From an uncultured Desulfovibrio sp. (lineage in GTDB: Bacteria > Desulfobacterota > Desulfovibrionia > Desulfovibrionales > Desulfovibrionaceae): a DNA stretch of 37,442 nt. Positions 1 through 9,318 of this stretch are shown here, one piece after another. Made by a program: the position numbers and the translations under genes. Under the pieces are notes generated by a model. That model did no database searches. It saw only the letters and a program-made list of their open reading frames with translations, and had not been told where the DNA came from. Numbering within the stretch: the stretch's first letter is position 1; each line of letters opens with the position of its first letter. The DNA lies in the NCBI RefSeq assembly GCF_944324935.1, contig NZ_CALUYG010000027.1, positions 1-37,442 on the forward strand. The letters run 5' to 3'.

Positions 1-1
1 G

Positions 2-706
2 GGCGGGGGGTGCACACTGGGGCTGGCCGTGGCCGCCGCCCTGCGGGCCGAGGGGGCCGCCGTGCTGGCTGTCTGCGGCAGCGAGGCCGGCCGGCAGGCC
101 TGCACCGGGGCGGGGCTGCCCGTGGAGCCGCTCGGCGAGGCGGAGAGCCTGCCCGGGCGCTGCGCGCGGCGTCTGGGGGCATTGCCGGGCCATCTGCTGG
201 ACCTGCGCCACTCCCGGCGGGAGCATCTGCTGGCGGGCATGCCCCCCGCGGAGATCGACGCCTGGGCGGCGGAGGACATCGCCCTGCGCGCCCGCATCCT
301 GCGGGCCGTGACGCGGGCCATGCTCTCCCGGCGCTCCGGGCGCTGCGTCTTCGTCTCTTCCTCGGCGGCTCTGCGGCCTTCGCCCGGTCAGGGCTGGTAC
401 GCGGCCGCCAAGCTGGCCGGGGAGGCGCTTTTCCGCAGCGCGGGAGCGGAACTGGCCGGCCGCGGCGTGACGGCCTGTTCGGCGCGGCTGAGCTGGCTGG
501 ATGCCGGGCGCGGGAGGGAATTCCTGGCACACGACGGGGCAGCGCGGCGGGCGGCTTCGGCCATGCCGGCCGGGCGGCTCCTGCGCCTTGAGGAGGCGGT
601 CGGGCCGCTGACGTTCCTGCTTTCACGCGAGGCCGCGGGCATCAATGCCTGTACGGTGGATATCGACGGCGGCCTCGGGGCCGTCAAACTGATGGAGGGC
701 GCATGA
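2..706 (+). CDS. SDR-family 3-oxoacyl-ACP reductase-like protein, 5' end outside window
   Basis: The open frame runs in from the left edge, so the true start is not visible. The first residues include a glycine-rich turn (GGCTLGLA) like the cofactor-binding TGxxxGIG of short-chain dehydrogenases, followed by an alpha/beta pattern. The catalytic Ser lies in VFVSSSAALRP and the Tyr-Lys pair in YAAAK, the usual spacing for the family. The end (about ACTVDIDGG) resembles the C-terminus of FabG-type reductases. The stop overlaps the next start (ATGA), so it is translationally coupled to the carrier-protein gene. In context it probably reduces a 3-oxoacyl group on the neighbouring ACP during pimeloyl synthesis. 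The NAG-type motif of standard FabG is not obvious, so it is a divergent member. Confidence 0.8.
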   Translation, partial: GGGCTLGLAVAAALRAEGAAVLAVCGSEAGRQACTGAGLPVEPLGEAESLPGRCARRLGALPGHLLDLRHSRREHLLAGMPPAEIDAWAAEDIALRARILRAVTRAMLSRRSGRCVFVSSSAALRPSPGQGWYAAAKLAGEALFRSAGAELAGRGVTACSARLSWLDAGRGREFLAHDGAARRAASAMPAGRLLRLEEAVGPLTFLLSREAAGINACTVDIDGGLGAVKLMEGA

Positions 707-1071
707 CCTTGAGCCGTGACGAGGCCCTGCAAAGGGTCATTGACTGTGTGGCGGAGATCTTTGAACGGGACGCGGCGGAACTGCACGCGCGCACGCGCCT
801 TATGGCGGATCTGCCCTGCGAGTCCATAGATCTGCTGGAGATCAGCATCCGGCTGGGCGTCGCCTTTGGCATCAGCGTGGATGACGAGGCCGCCTTCCTG
901 CGTTCCCTGCGTCTGCTGGCCGATGAAGGCGCGGCGGCGCTGGCCCGGGCCTATCCGCATTTGAGCGAACAGCGGCGGGAGGAGCTCCTGTGCCGGCGGG
1001 AGGGGGACGGCCTTTCCCCGCTGACGCTGGGCGATCTGGCCGACTACGCCGTCTGGGCGTCGCGGGGCTAG
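703..1071 (+). CDS. acyl carrier protein-like protein
   Basis: 122 residues, longer than the roughly 80 of housekeeping ACP. The helix-II motif around the phosphopantetheine attachment site is visible as LPCESIDLLEI, with Ser41 in place of the Ser of DSLD. The preceding LMADL and following helices fit the four-helix ACP fold. The C-terminal 40 residues (from about PHLSEQRREELL) are extra, but end in a segment (LTLGDLADYAVWA) common at the C-terminus of specialised carrier proteins. It starts by ATGA overlap with the reductase and ends 3 nt before the ketosynthase. A dedicated ACP between a reductase and a ketosynthase suggests a carrier for one acyl chain; given the downstream BioF-like enzyme, probably a pimeloyl precursor. 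Confidence 0.85.
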   Translation: MTLSRDEALQRVIDCVAEIFERDAAELHARTRLMADLPCESIDLLEISIRLGVAFGISVDDEAAFLRSLRLLADEGAAALARAYPHLSEQRREELLCRREGDGLSPLTLGDLADYAVWASRG

Positions 1072-1074
1072 CGT

Positions 1075-2352
1075 GTGACGCCGGCACGCGTGGTCATCAG
1101 CGGGGCCGGCGGCTGCACGCCGCTGGGCGGCAGTCTCGTCGAAGTGGGGGCGGCCCTGCGGGCCGGGCGGCTGCCCTTTGCGCCGAGTCGTCACTGGCCG
1201 GAATTTGCCGTGGCCCCCGTCGAACCGCAGGGCGACCTTGCCCGCGCGCCCTCTCCCGATGCGGCCTTGCGCCTGCTGGGCGGCTGGCGTCATCGCCACT
1301 ACTGCCACCGGGGGGCGCAACTGGCGGTGCTGGCCGGGCTGCGGGCCGCGTGGGACGCCGCCCCCGGCAGCGCCTCCGGCAACGAAGGACGGCCGGCGGA
1401 CTGGACGGCGCTGCTGCCGGAGGACACGCCGCTGCTGCTGGCCGCCGGGCCCATGCTGGACGTCAGCGGCGAACCCGGGCTGCCGCCGGGAGACGTGAAC
1501 CGGCTGGGCGCGCTCTGGCTGCTGCGCTGGCTGCCCAATACGGCCACGGCCGCGCTCTGCCGCCTCCTGGGGCTGCATGGCGAAAGCCTGACCGTCAACG
1601 CCGCCTGCGCCTCAGCCCTGCACGCCCTGGGCGAAGGCTTCCGGCGCATCCGCCGGGGCGAGGCGGTCCGCGTGCTGGTGGCGGCGGGGGATTCGCGTCT
1701 TTCCGAAGCGGGCCTGCTGGGCTATGCCCGGGCGCGGACCCTGAGCCGGCGCGGGCCGGAGTGCGGGCCGCGTCCCTTCGATCTGGCGCGGGACGGCTTT
1801 GTGGCGGCGGAAGGGGGCGCGGCCTTCGTGCTGGAATCGCTGGAGGCGGCCACGGCGCGCGGAGCGCGCATCCATGCCGAGATCCTGGGCTTCGGCGCGA
1901 CGTCGGACGGCGGCAGCCTGACCGCGCCGGACGAGGAGGGGCGCTACGCCGAGCGGGCGGTGCGGGCGGCGCTGGCGGAGGCCGTGGCCGCCGGCATGCG
2001 CGAGGGGCCGCACTGGGTCTCGGCCCACGGCACGGGGACCGGGCGCAACGATGCCGTGGAGGCCGCTCTGTTGGAACGGCTGTTTGCCGATATGGCCACG
2101 CCGCCGGCCATCATGGCCCTCAAGAGCCGGCAGGGGCACGCCTCGGCCGCGGCCGGGGCCGTGGAGCTGCTGACCCTGCTTGCCGCCTGGCGCGCGGGCG
2201 TCATGCCGTCCATCGCCGGGCTGGAGCGGCCCTGTTCGGCGCGGCTGGCCTTCGTGCGGGAAGAGACGCCCTTCGCCGGTCCGCTGGGCCTGCTGGAGAA
2301 CTTCGGCTTCGGCGGGCAGAACGCCGTGCTGGTGGTGCGCTTGTGGACATAG
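1075..2352 (+). CDS. beta-ketoacyl-ACP synthase (FabF-like), dedicated
   Basis: 425 residues with the thiolase-fold ketosynthase layout. The catalytic triad is intact: Cys178 in NAACASALH, His318 in SAHGTGTGRND and His355 in KSRQGHASAAAG, with Lys350 in the last motif. The C-terminal GFGGQN loop is present. The start is GTG at 1075, 3 nt after the ACP stop. Divergence from housekeeping FabF is marked (extra residues around 50-130, GHASAAAG instead of GHxxGAAG). It should condense malonyl-ACP with an acyl chain on the neighbouring carrier. Its stop overlaps the start region of the next gene. Position between a dedicated ACP and a BioF-like enzyme supports chain extension for biotin precursor synthesis; this is inference. 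Confidence 0.85.
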   Translation: MTPARVVISGAGGCTPLGGSLVEVGAALRAGRLPFAPSRHWPEFAVAPVEPQGDLARAPSPDAALRLLGGWRHRHYCHRGAQLAVLAGLRAAWDAAPGSASGNEGRPADWTALLPEDTPLLLAAGPMLDVSGEPGLPPGDVNRLGALWLLRWLPNTATAALCRLLGLHGESLTVNAACASALHALGEGFRRIRRGEAVRVLVAAGDSRLSEAGLLGYARARTLSRRGPECGPRPFDLARDGFVAAEGGAAFVLESLEAATARGARIHAEILGFGATSDGGSLTAPDEEGRYAERAVRAALAEAVAAGMREGPHWVSAHGTGTGRNDAVEAALLERLFADMATPPAIMALKSRQGHASAAAGAVELLTLLAAWRAGVMPSIAGLERPCSARLAFVREETPFAGPLGLLENFGFGGQNAVLVVRLWT

Positions 2353-2822
2353 ATCTTTCCGCCGTGCCGCGCCCGTTCGTCCTGCTGGACGGCGTGAGCG
2401 CCGTGTGGGACGCCGGGCTGCTGGCCTGGCGGCGCTTGCGGCGTGCCCCGTTCTGGCATGTCTGGGAGGCGGCGGCCCAGTGCGCCGCCCTGCATCAGCG
2501 CTATCGTAGCGGCTTTGACCGGCACGCCTTTTTGCTGGGCATGGCCCGGACCCCTGCGGCGGCCGCCTGGGGATTGCCGGAAGCCTGCGCCCTCGACGGC
2601 CGGCTGGAGATGCGGGCCGAACTGGTGCAGCAGGGCGACGGCGCGGCGCTCTATACGCTGGAGGCGGGCTATACGCCCACCGCCCCGGGGGAGGCCTCCC
2701 GCAGCGCCCGCTGGGAGGTGCGGACAGGGCTTTGCCCCTATGACGGTCGCTTTCGCGCGGAGCGGCTGCGGCGGCGCTATGAGGAGCTTTTCCAATGTCT
2801 GTATCGTGGCGGAGCAGCCTGA
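2343..2822 (+). CDS. hotdog-fold 3-hydroxyacyl-ACP dehydratase-like protein
   Basis: About 159 residues from a GTG start at 2343, which overlaps the ketosynthase stop by 10 nt. The segment FWHVWEAAAQCAALHQRY followed by a glycine and aliphatic strand resembles the central helix of FabZ/FabA hotdog proteins (E-x-x-A-Q), and the later strands LEMRAELVQQGDGAALYTLEAGY fit the remaining sheet. The canonical GHFPxxPxxPG loop is not recognisable, so catalytic competence is uncertain. With a reductase, ACP and ketosynthase in the same operon, a dehydratase is the step that would otherwise be missing. It could also be a thioesterase-like hotdog protein releasing or editing the acyl chain. Confidence 0.6.
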   Translation: MDIDLSAVPRPFVLLDGVSAVWDAGLLAWRRLRRAPFWHVWEAAAQCAALHQRYRSGFDRHAFLLGMARTPAAAAWGLPEACALDGRLEMRAELVQQGDGAALYTLEAGYTPTAPGEASRSARWEVRTGLCPYDGRFRAERLRRRYEELFQCLYRGGAA

Positions 2823-4027
2823 GCGGCGAGCTGGCCCGGCGGCTGGCGCTGGAGCGCCGGGCGGGGCTTGCCCGGGAGGCGGCGGCGCTGCCGCCCGGGC
2901 CCGGCGTGCTGGATTTCCTTTCCCATGATTGTCTTGGGCTGGCCGAGGATGCGGGCTGGCGGCGGACGCTGGCCCGCTGCGCGGCCCGTCATGCCCCGTC
3001 GGGGCGCGCCTCCTGGGTGGCGGGGGGGCGCACGGCCCTTGCCGACGAGGCGGCCGCGGCCTGCGCCGCCTATTTCGGGGCGGCGGAATGTCGTTTTTTC
3101 GCCAGCGGTTATCAGGCGCAGCTCGCGGCCGTCGTGGGGCTGCTCCATCCCGGGCAGCCCCTGCTGACGGACAGGCGCATGCACGCCAGCGCCGTTCGTT
3201 TCCTGGGGCAGAGCCGGGCGCGCGTCCTGCCCTATGCCCATGCGGACATGGCCCATCTGGAACGCCGTCTGCATCGTCTGGCGGCGGAGGTCGAGACGGA
3301 TGACGAGGCTGCCGGTCGTCAGCCGGTCGTTATGAGCGAAAGCCTGTTCAGCATGGACGGGACACTGCTGGATATGCCCGCCTGGCGGACCCTGCGGCAG
3401 AGGTTCGGCTTCTGGGGCTGGCTGGACGAGGCCCACTCTCTCGGCGCGCTGGGGCCGCAGGGCAGGGGGATGGCCGCGCAATGGCCGGGGGCGGCGGATC
3501 TGGTGCTGGGCAGCCTGGGCAAGGCGCTGGGCTACTGGGGCGCGTTCCTGCTGCTGCCCGAGGGCTTTTCCGCCTATCTGGAACAATGGGCCTCGCCGCT
3601 GCTGCATTCCACGGCCCTGCCGCCCGCTCATGCCGCCGGCGTGCTGGCCCTGCTGGAGCGCCTGCCGGGACTGGACGAACAGCGGCAGGACCTGGCGGAG
3701 AAGGCCCGCTTCTTTCGTGATTGTCTGCGGGAGGCCGGCTTGCCGGTACAGGGGGAGGCCCACATCCTTGCCGTCCCCGTGGGGGATGCCGCCGCCTGCG
3801 CGGCCTGGGCGGCCCGCCTGCGCGAGCGTGGGGTGCTGCTGCTGGCGGCCCGTCATCCCACCGTTCCTCAGGGACGGGCGCTGCTGCGCTGTACGGTGCG
3901 GACAGGACATTCCCGCGACGATCTCCGAAGGGCCGCGGACTGTCTGGCGCGTACGGCCCCGCGCCGGCTCGCTCCGGGAGACGAACAGCCCGCCCCCCGG
4001 ACGAGGCCGGGAGGCGGGCTCCCCTGA
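2795..4027 (+). CDS. bioF: 8-amino-7-oxononanoate synthase-like alpha-oxoamine synthase (BioF family)
   Basis: 410 residues of the PLP-dependent alpha-oxoamine synthase family. Recognisable elements are WVAGGRTALADEAAAA near the N-terminus, His130 (stacks on PLP), the DEAHSLG motif (Asp211, His214) and Lys243 in GSLGKALG, the Schiff-base lysine. BioF condenses L-alanine with a pimeloyl thioester, releasing CO2 and the carrier. The start ATG overlaps the previous gene by 28 nt and has a GAGGAG ribosome site 8 nt upstream. The C-terminus has a Pro/Arg-rich tail after about residue 390. Related enzymes (Kbl, HemA, serine palmitoyltransferase, CqsA) share these motifs; bioF is preferred because of the linked ACP and fab-like genes. 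No convincing terminator follows. Confidence 0.75.
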   Translation: MSVSWRSSLSGELARRLALERRAGLAREAAALPPGPGVLDFLSHDCLGLAEDAGWRRTLARCAARHAPSGRASWVAGGRTALADEAAAACAAYFGAAECRFFASGYQAQLAAVVGLLHPGQPLLTDRRMHASAVRFLGQSRARVLPYAHADMAHLERRLHRLAAEVETDDEAAGRQPVVMSESLFSMDGTLLDMPAWRTLRQRFGFWGWLDEAHSLGALGPQGRGMAAQWPGAADLVLGSLGKALGYWGAFLLLPEGFSAYLEQWASPLLHSTALPPAHAAGVLALLERLPGLDEQRQDLAEKARFFRDCLREAGLPVQGEAHILAVPVGDAAACAAWAARLRERGVLLLAARHPTVPQGRALLRCTVRTGHSRDDLRRAADCLARTAPRRLAPGDEQPAPRTRPGGGLP

Positions 4028-4402
4028 GTGCCGGCTGACGCCGACATCCGTTCCCTCAGGCGGGCGCGTCAGTCGCTGCCGCGCCGTCGGGAAAAAGAAT
4101 GGCGACGGCGGGGATGCCGGTGGTGCGGCTGCGGGGAGGTGTCGTTCACATCCCGCCGGAATGCGCGGGAAAGGAGGCGTTGCGTCATTCCGGCGGGACG
4201 CTCAGGAAGCGGGAAAACGCGGGGCGTTTCCCGCAGGTTCCCAGGTATGGCGAGGTTGTCTTGCGGCATGAGGCCATGCCCGTGGCATCGCGGACGCCGG
4301 GCGGAGACGGTGGCTGCCTGCGGTCACGTGTCGTCCGGGGACGGCCGGCCTCGTGCGGAAGTATTTCCGGGAAAAAAAGGGGAAAAGGGGAACCGGCACG
4401 GC

Positions 4403-4425
4403 GCGCGTCATCCGGGATGACGCGC
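4403..4425. repeat. perfect 11-bp inverted repeat
   Basis: GCGCGTCATCC and GGATGACGCGC flank a single G, giving a compact hairpin with no T-run on either side, so it is not a classical terminator. Confidence 0.6.
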
Positions 4426-4659
4426 AGGCCTGACGTCAGCGGATGCGGAGTGCCGGCCAGCGGTACGCGCCGCACGATCCCCGTTCCGTGGTCAAGGCGG
4501 ACAGATACGGCGTCACGACGGACGCAGACGTCCTTCGCGGTCGTGGGGAACGGACGGAAGGCCGATGCGGGCAGGGCGGCCGTTCGTGAAGAAGAAGAGA
4601 TAAGGCGCAGCCCGCAGGCCGGCGACAGCGAGAGGCCGGCGAGGCAGCGGGAGCGGCGG

Positions 4660-4706
<47 letters not shown>

Positions 4707-4971
4707 GGAAGACATGGAAACTCCTGTGCAGAGGAGGACGGGTTCGTTTTTGAGACGGCGGCACGACCGATCGAGATGAACCGCCTCGCCGGAGGCACGG
4801 TTTTTCGTGCGATCGGGACACCACGCGGCTCATGCCTTCATGTGTTCAAACATATGCTCAATATCGGTTGTTGACAAGTGGGGACGCGCGCATGTCCATC
4901 GTGGTATGGATACGCCGGCATGGTGTCGGCGTCATGGCGGAAAAAATTACGGCCGGGAAGCCGTTTGACGG

Positions 4972-4998
4972 TAACATATTTGGAAGATGTGCCGATAA
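4972..4998 (+). promoter_or_regulatory. sigma-28 (FliA)-type promoter of the chemotaxis gene
   Basis: TAAC, 15 nt, then GCCGATAA. The -10 is an exact match to the flagellar sigma-28 consensus and the -35 matches TAAA at 3 of 4 positions with the expected 15-nt spacing. It lies about 40 nt before the chemotaxis start codon, which excludes longer start choices. Confidence 0.8.
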
Positions 4999-5039
4999 AA
5001 GAAGCATTCGTTACAATCAACCATAGAGAAGGGTCTCCC

Positions 5040-7160
5040 GTGAACATGAGCATTGGAAAAAAGATAGCAGGCGGTTTCGCCCTCGTGCTGCTGCTGGCGC
5101 TCGGCGTGGGCATCATGGCGCAAAAGGCCATCACTGACGGTCTCAACGCCTCCAACAAGGTAACGCATGAGCGCTTTCCGCGGTACGCCATGATGACGAA
5201 GATCCAGGCAGCCTATCTGCTGGCCGGATACCGGATACGTATCTATCTGGACTCCGCGGACAAGACGCAATTGCAGGAATACCAGAAGTTTGAAAAACAG
5301 ATCGACGGGCTGCTCGCGCAACTGACGGAGTTCAACAAAACCTACCCCGGCGAGAATACCGTCGAATTCCTGAATAATTTTCAGAAGGATTATACGGCGT
5401 TCAAGAAGTCCGTGGCGGATGCCGTCGCCCTGTTGCAGACCGTGGGCAAGATGCGGGAAACGCTGATCGCCTCCAGCACCTCGGCGCGCAGTATGTTGAA
5501 GAAGCTGAGCGCGACCATGAGCGGGACGCTGACGGACTTCGTCAATCAGGGCGGGCAGCAGGAGAGCATTCAGTATGCCCAGAACATGGCCCGCGTGGCA
5601 TCCGTGCTGGAGAACGCCTCCACGGCGCTCCAGAATCTGCTGGTCGGCATGAGCGCCAATGATCTCGAGCGCATCCATGCCGTCCCCAAGAGCTGCGCCG
5701 ATCTGCTCGAAGAGATGAAGGGCATCCGTCAATACCTGCTGCGCGAAGAGTGCCGGGCCATGTTCGACGACGTGTGGAACGAACTGCATGACTTCGCGTC
5801 CAATGCCGAGGAGCTGGCGGCGCTCCTCGAGAAGCGGGCCGCCTTTACCCGGGAACGGCTGGAGCATTACTTTGCCGCGCTTGCCGTGCTGAACGCATAC
5901 GACAAGGCGCTGAGCGAGATACTGGTGACGTTCCTGGAAGCCAGCGACGCGAGCCTTGAGCGGTCGCAAACGCTCATCATCGCGGTGGTGCTGGTGATGC
6001 TGGCGGTCGGCATCCTCCTTGCGCTGGTGATCACGCGCATGATCGTCACGCCTCTGCGGCGGACGCAGGAATTCGCCCATGCCGTGGCCGACGGCAATCT
6101 GGACAGGACGCTGGACGTGCACAGCACGGATGAGACCGGCAAGCTGGCCGAGTCCTTGCGCGTGATGGTGTCCAGCCTCAAGGAAAACATCAAGGCGGCG
6201 GAAGAAAAGAGCGCCGAGGCCGAAGCCAAGGGCCGCGAAGCCACCGAAGCCATGAAGGCCGCGCAGGAAGCCCAGAAGGCCGCCGAAGGCGCCAAGCGGG
6301 AAGGCATGCTGGCCGCGGCGCGGCGGCTGGAAAGCGTGGTGGAAGCCATCTCCACCGCCTCCACCCAGCTCTCCGCCCAGATCGAGCAGTCCGACAAGAG
6401 CGCGCAGACGGCCAATGCCCGCCTTTCGGAAGCGGCCACGGCCATGAACGAGATGAACTCCACAGTGCAGGAAGTGGCCAGGAACGCGGCGCAGGCCTCC
6501 ACCATGTCGTCCAATACGCGGTCGCAGGCCGAGGCCGGCGCGGACATCGTGCAGCGCTCGCTGGGCAGCATACAGGCCGTGCGCGAAATGTCCAGCGAAC
6601 TCAAGAACGACATGGCCCAGCTCAATGAGCATGCCCAGTCCATCAGCAACATCATGGGCGTCATTTCCGATATCGCCGATCAGACCAACCTGCTGGCGCT
6701 CAATGCGGCCATCGAGGCGGCGCGGGCCGGCGAAGCCGGCCGCGGCTTTGCCGTGGTGGCCGACGAAGTGCGCAAGCTGGCGGAAAAGACCATGACATCC
6801 ACCACGGAAGTGGGCAACGCCATCCGCGCCATCCAGGACAGCACCTCCAAGAGCGTCCAGTCCATGGATCAGGCGGTGGAGCAGATCGAGCAGGCCACCG
6901 ACTTCGCCAATCAGTCCGGCGAGGCGCTGAAGCAGATCGTGCAGGATGTGGAGACCACGGCCGACGAAGTGCGGGCCATCGCCACGGCGGCCGAGCAGCA
7001 GTCGGCCACCAGCGACGAGATCAATCGTTCCATCATCGAAGTGAACGATATGGTGGGCCAGACGGCTGCCGCCATGAACGAAGCGGCTACGGCCGTCAAT
7101 ACGCTTGCCGGTCAGTCGCATGAACTGAGCGACCTTATCGAGAGCATGAAGCACGGATAA
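5040..7160 (+). CDS. methyl-accepting chemotaxis protein
   Basis: About 706 residues. An N-terminal membrane helix (roughly residues 9-30) is followed by a ~290-residue helical sensor region, a second membrane helix ([20 protein letters not shown]), a HAMP domain beginning at RMIVTPLRR, a linker rich in Ala/Glu/Lys, and the cytoplasmic signalling domain. The hairpin tip that contacts CheA/CheW is visible as [18 protein letters not shown] followed by [18 protein letters not shown]. No CheR-binding pentapeptide ends the protein. The start is GTG 5040, with GAAGGG 6 nt upstream; ATG 5046 is the alternative. The upstream promoter is sigma-28-like, tying expression to flagellar class genes. The ligand cannot be deduced. 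Confidence 0.95.
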   Translation: MNMSIGKKIAGGFALVLLLALGVGIMAQKAITDGLNASNKVTHERFPRYAMMTKIQAAYLLAGYRIRIYLDSADKTQLQEYQKFEKQIDGLLAQLTEFNKTYPGENTVEFLNNFQKDYTAFKKSVADAVALLQTVGKMRETLIASSTSARSMLKKLSATMSGTLTDFVNQGGQQESIQYAQNMARVASVLENASTALQNLLVGMSANDLERIHAVPKSCADLLEEMKGIRQYLLREECRAMFDDVWNELHDFASNAEELAALLEKRAAFTRERLEHYFAALAVLNAYDKALSEILVTFLEASDASLERSQTLIIAVVLVMLAVGILLALVITRMIVTPLRRTQEFAHAVADGNLDRTLDVHSTDETGKLAESLRVMVSSLKENIKAAEEKSAEAEAKGREATEAMKAAQEAQKAAEGAKREGMLAAARRLESVVEAISTASTQLSAQIEQSDKSAQTANARLSEAATAMNEMNSTVQEVARNAAQASTMSSNTRSQAEAGADIVQRSLGSIQAVREMSSELKNDMAQLNEHAQSISNIMGVISDIADQTNLLALNAAIEAARAGEAGRGFAVVADEVRKLAEKTMTSTTEVGNAIRAIQDSTSKSVQSMDQAVEQIEQATDFANQSGEALKQIVQDVETTADEVRAIATAAEQQSATSDEINRSIIEVNDMVGQTAAAMNEAATAVNTLAGQSHELSDLIESMKHG

Positions 7161-7187
7161 CCGCCCTGCCCGGGAAAGCCCTTTGCA

Positions 7188-7229
7188 GGGGGCGGCCGTT
7201 TCGCGACGGCCGCCCCCTTTGCGTTTTTT
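7188..7229 (+). terminator. rho-independent terminator after the chemotaxis gene
   Basis: A perfect 12-bp stem (GGGGGCGGCCGT with ACGGCCGCCCCC) with a TTCGCG loop is followed by TTTGCGTTTTTT. It begins 28 nt after the stop codon. Confidence 0.9.
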
Positions 7230-7311
7230 GCGGGCGGGAGTGGAGGAGATGCCGGGGGACCACGACGAGGCGTCCCGATCTGACGTGATCGGCCGCCCTG
7301 CGGAGGGCGCA

Positions 7312-9171
7312 TCAGATGCCGCGCAGCTTTTCCCGCAGCAGGGCGGCCTTGCCCGGGCCTATGCCCGGCAGGCGTCGCAAGTCCTCTTCAGTGGCGTTGC
7401 GCATGGCTTCGAGCGAGGCAAAGTGCTCCCAGAGCAGGCGGGCCGTGGCCGGGCCGATGCCCGACAGGCGCATGAGCTCGCCGGACAGGGCCGCCTTGCC
7501 GCGGGCCTTGCGGTGGCGGCCAATGGCGAAGTTGTGGGTCGTGTCGCGTATGTGCTGGAGGAAGAGCAGCTCCGGCGCGCCTTCCCGCAGGGGGAGAGGG
7601 TTGCTCCGTCCCGGCAGGAAGATACGGTCGGCCACGTTGCCGGCGCGGCGGTCGGCATGGCCGTCCTCGTCCCGGGCCTTGGCTATGGCCGCCAGCGAAA
7701 AGAGATCGCCCTGGCCGGCCTCGTCCAGCGCGCGCTGGACGGCGCGGAGCTGGCCGCGGCCGCCGTCGATGAGCAGCAGATCCGGCCACGGCGGGCCGCT
7801 TTCCAGCCGCCGGGCGATCCACTGATACAGGGTCGCGTAATCATCCCCGCCATCCGGCATGGCATAGCTGCGGTAGGCGGGCGGATGGGGTCGCGCGTCC
7901 TCAAAAACCACCATGCCGACCCGCGTCTGGCGGCCGCCGGTATGGGATACGTCCACACACTCGATGCGCTGCGGGCGCTCCGGCAGATGCAAGGCCGTGG
8001 CGATCTGCTGCAGGATGTCCTGTTCGGCATGACGCTCGCGCCGCCGGGCCTCCTCGCGGGCATTGGACTGGGCCACATCCACGAGCTGATTGTCCTTGGC
8101 ATGCTGCGGAGCGACCAGACGCACAGGCCCGTTGCGGCGTTCGGCGAGCATCTGTTCCAGCGCCTCGCGCTGGCTGTGCGGGGAGGACGGAGCGTCCGGC
8201 GGCGGGCCGGCATCTTCATCATCCGGGGGCAGCCAGGGCAGCAGGATACGCGGCGGCGGCGTCATGGTGCTGTAATACTGCCCCACGAAGGACCAGAGCA
8301 GCTCCGGGGCATCCTCGAAGTTCAGGCCGCTCCAGTAGAAAGTGCGCCCGTCGGTCATGGCGCCGTTGCGTACAAAGATGATGCCCAGCGCCAGCCCCTT
8401 GTCCGCGGCGAACAGGCCGATGGCGTCCATGTCTCCGCCGCCGGGCAGGACGGTGGCCTGCCGCTCCACCGTGCGTTCCACGGCCCGGATCTGATCGCGC
8501 AGGCGGGCGGCGGCCTCGAATTCCAGTGCCTCGCTGGCGGCCTCCATCTCCTGCCGCAGCCGGGTCAGCAGGGGGGTGGATCTGCCTTCCAGCAGCTCGA
8601 TGACCTTGTGTACGGCCTCGTAATACTGACGCGAGTCCACAAGCTGCATGCAGGGGGCCGGGCATTGCCCCATGTGATGATACAGGCAGGGCCGCACCCG
8701 GTTCTTCATGGCCCTGTCCGAACAGCGGCGCAGGGCAAAGGCCCGGTGCAGGAGCTTCCAGGTCTCGCGCGCCGCCAGCGCGGAGGTGAAGGGGCCAAAA
8801 TAGCGCGCCCCGTCACGCCGGGCCTTGCGGACGACTTCCAGCCGGGGGAAGGGGTGCTTGAGGTCGAAGCGGAAAAGGACGTACTGCTTGTCGTCGCGCA
8901 GGACGATATTGTAATGCGGGCGATGTTTCTTGATGAGGCTGGATTCCAGCAGCAGGGCTTCTTTTTCCGTGGTGGTGGTCAGCACATCCAGGCTGGCGGC
9001 ATGGGCCAGCATGGCGCGGGTCTTGGCCGGCAGGCCCTCCGGCCGGAAATAGGAAAGGATGCGGCGGCGCAGCACGCGGGCCTTGCCCACATAGATGATG
9101 CGGCCCTTGGCGTCCTTATAGAGATAGACGCCGGGACTAAGCGGCAGGGAAGCGGGGTCGGGACGTTGCAT
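7312..9171 (-). CDS. uvrC: excinuclease ABC subunit C
   Basis: 619 residues from the ATG at 9171. UvrC makes the dual incision around a lesion bound by UvrB during nucleotide excision repair. The N-terminus carries the GIY-YIG nuclease domain (SPGVYLYKDAKG ... IIYVGKA). A Cys-containing segment (RPCLYHHMGQCPAPC) follows, then a UVR helix (AASEALEFEAAARLRDQI). The C-terminal half has the RNase H-like nuclease domain (IECVDVSHTGG, LLLIDGGRGQL) and ends in tandem helix-hairpin-helix motifs (LSGIGPATARLLWEHF, LPGIGPGKAALL). The frame stays open 41 residues upstream, but family members begin at about this Met, so 9171 is preferred even though no ribosome site is obvious. It stands alone, facing the chemotaxis gene tail to tail. 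Confidence 0.96.
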   Translation of the reverse strand: MQRPDPASLPLSPGVYLYKDAKGRIIYVGKARVLRRRILSYFRPEGLPAKTRAMLAHAASLDVLTTTTEKEALLLESSLIKKHRPHYNIVLRDDKQYVLFRFDLKHPFPRLEVVRKARRDGARYFGPFTSALAARETWKLLHRAFALRRCSDRAMKNRVRPCLYHHMGQCPAPCMQLVDSRQYYEAVHKVIELLEGRSTPLLTRLRQEMEAASEALEFEAAARLRDQIRAVERTVERQATVLPGGGDMDAIGLFAADKGLALGIIFVRNGAMTDGRTFYWSGLNFEDAPELLWSFVGQYYSTMTPPPRILLPWLPPDDEDAGPPPDAPSSPHSQREALEQMLAERRNGPVRLVAPQHAKDNQLVDVAQSNAREEARRRERHAEQDILQQIATALHLPERPQRIECVDVSHTGGRQTRVGMVVFEDARPHPPAYRSYAMPDGGDDYATLYQWIARRLESGPPWPDLLLIDGGRGQLRAVQRALDEAGQGDLFSLAAIAKARDEDGHADRRAGNVADRIFLPGRSNPLPLREGAPELLFLQHIRDTTHNFAIGRHRKARGKAALSGELMRLSGIGPATARLLWEHFASLEAMRNATEEDLRRLPGIGPGKAALLREKLRGI

Positions 9172-9207
9172 GCCGGGGAGTATAGGGGGGAAGAGCTGTT
9201 TCCCGCA

Positions 9208-9242
9208 AGAGCGTTTTATCTTTTTCAAAGGCAAAATGCTCT
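9208..9242. repeat. AT-rich palindrome upstream of uvrC
   Basis: AGAGCGTTTT and AAAATGCTCT (one G-T wobble) flank a 15-nt centre. The layout resembles the start of the dispersed repeat at 11299, suggesting a shared intergenic element or a regulatory palindrome of uvrC. Confidence 0.5.
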
Positions 9243-9318
9243 CAAAATCGGTGATGCTCTGTGCGGGGCCTGCATTGCCGAAATCAAAACGCATTCAGGC
9301 AATATCCCTTCCTGCATG

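Noticed and set aside
990-2342. Upstream extension of the hotdog gene frame
   Set aside because: The extension lies inside the ketosynthase and has Arg/Gly/Ala-rich composition; the GTG at 2343 fits the overlap pattern of the operon.
4751-4830. Possible terminator (GCACGGTTTTTCGTGC) in front of the chemotaxis gene
   Set aside because: The 5-bp stem encloses the T-run instead of preceding it, so it is not a rho-independent terminator.
4947-7154. A 735-codon open frame on the minus strand opposite the chemotaxis gene
   Set aside because: His/Gly/Arg-rich composition without any recognisable domain; it mirrors the codon pattern of the receptor gene on the other strand.
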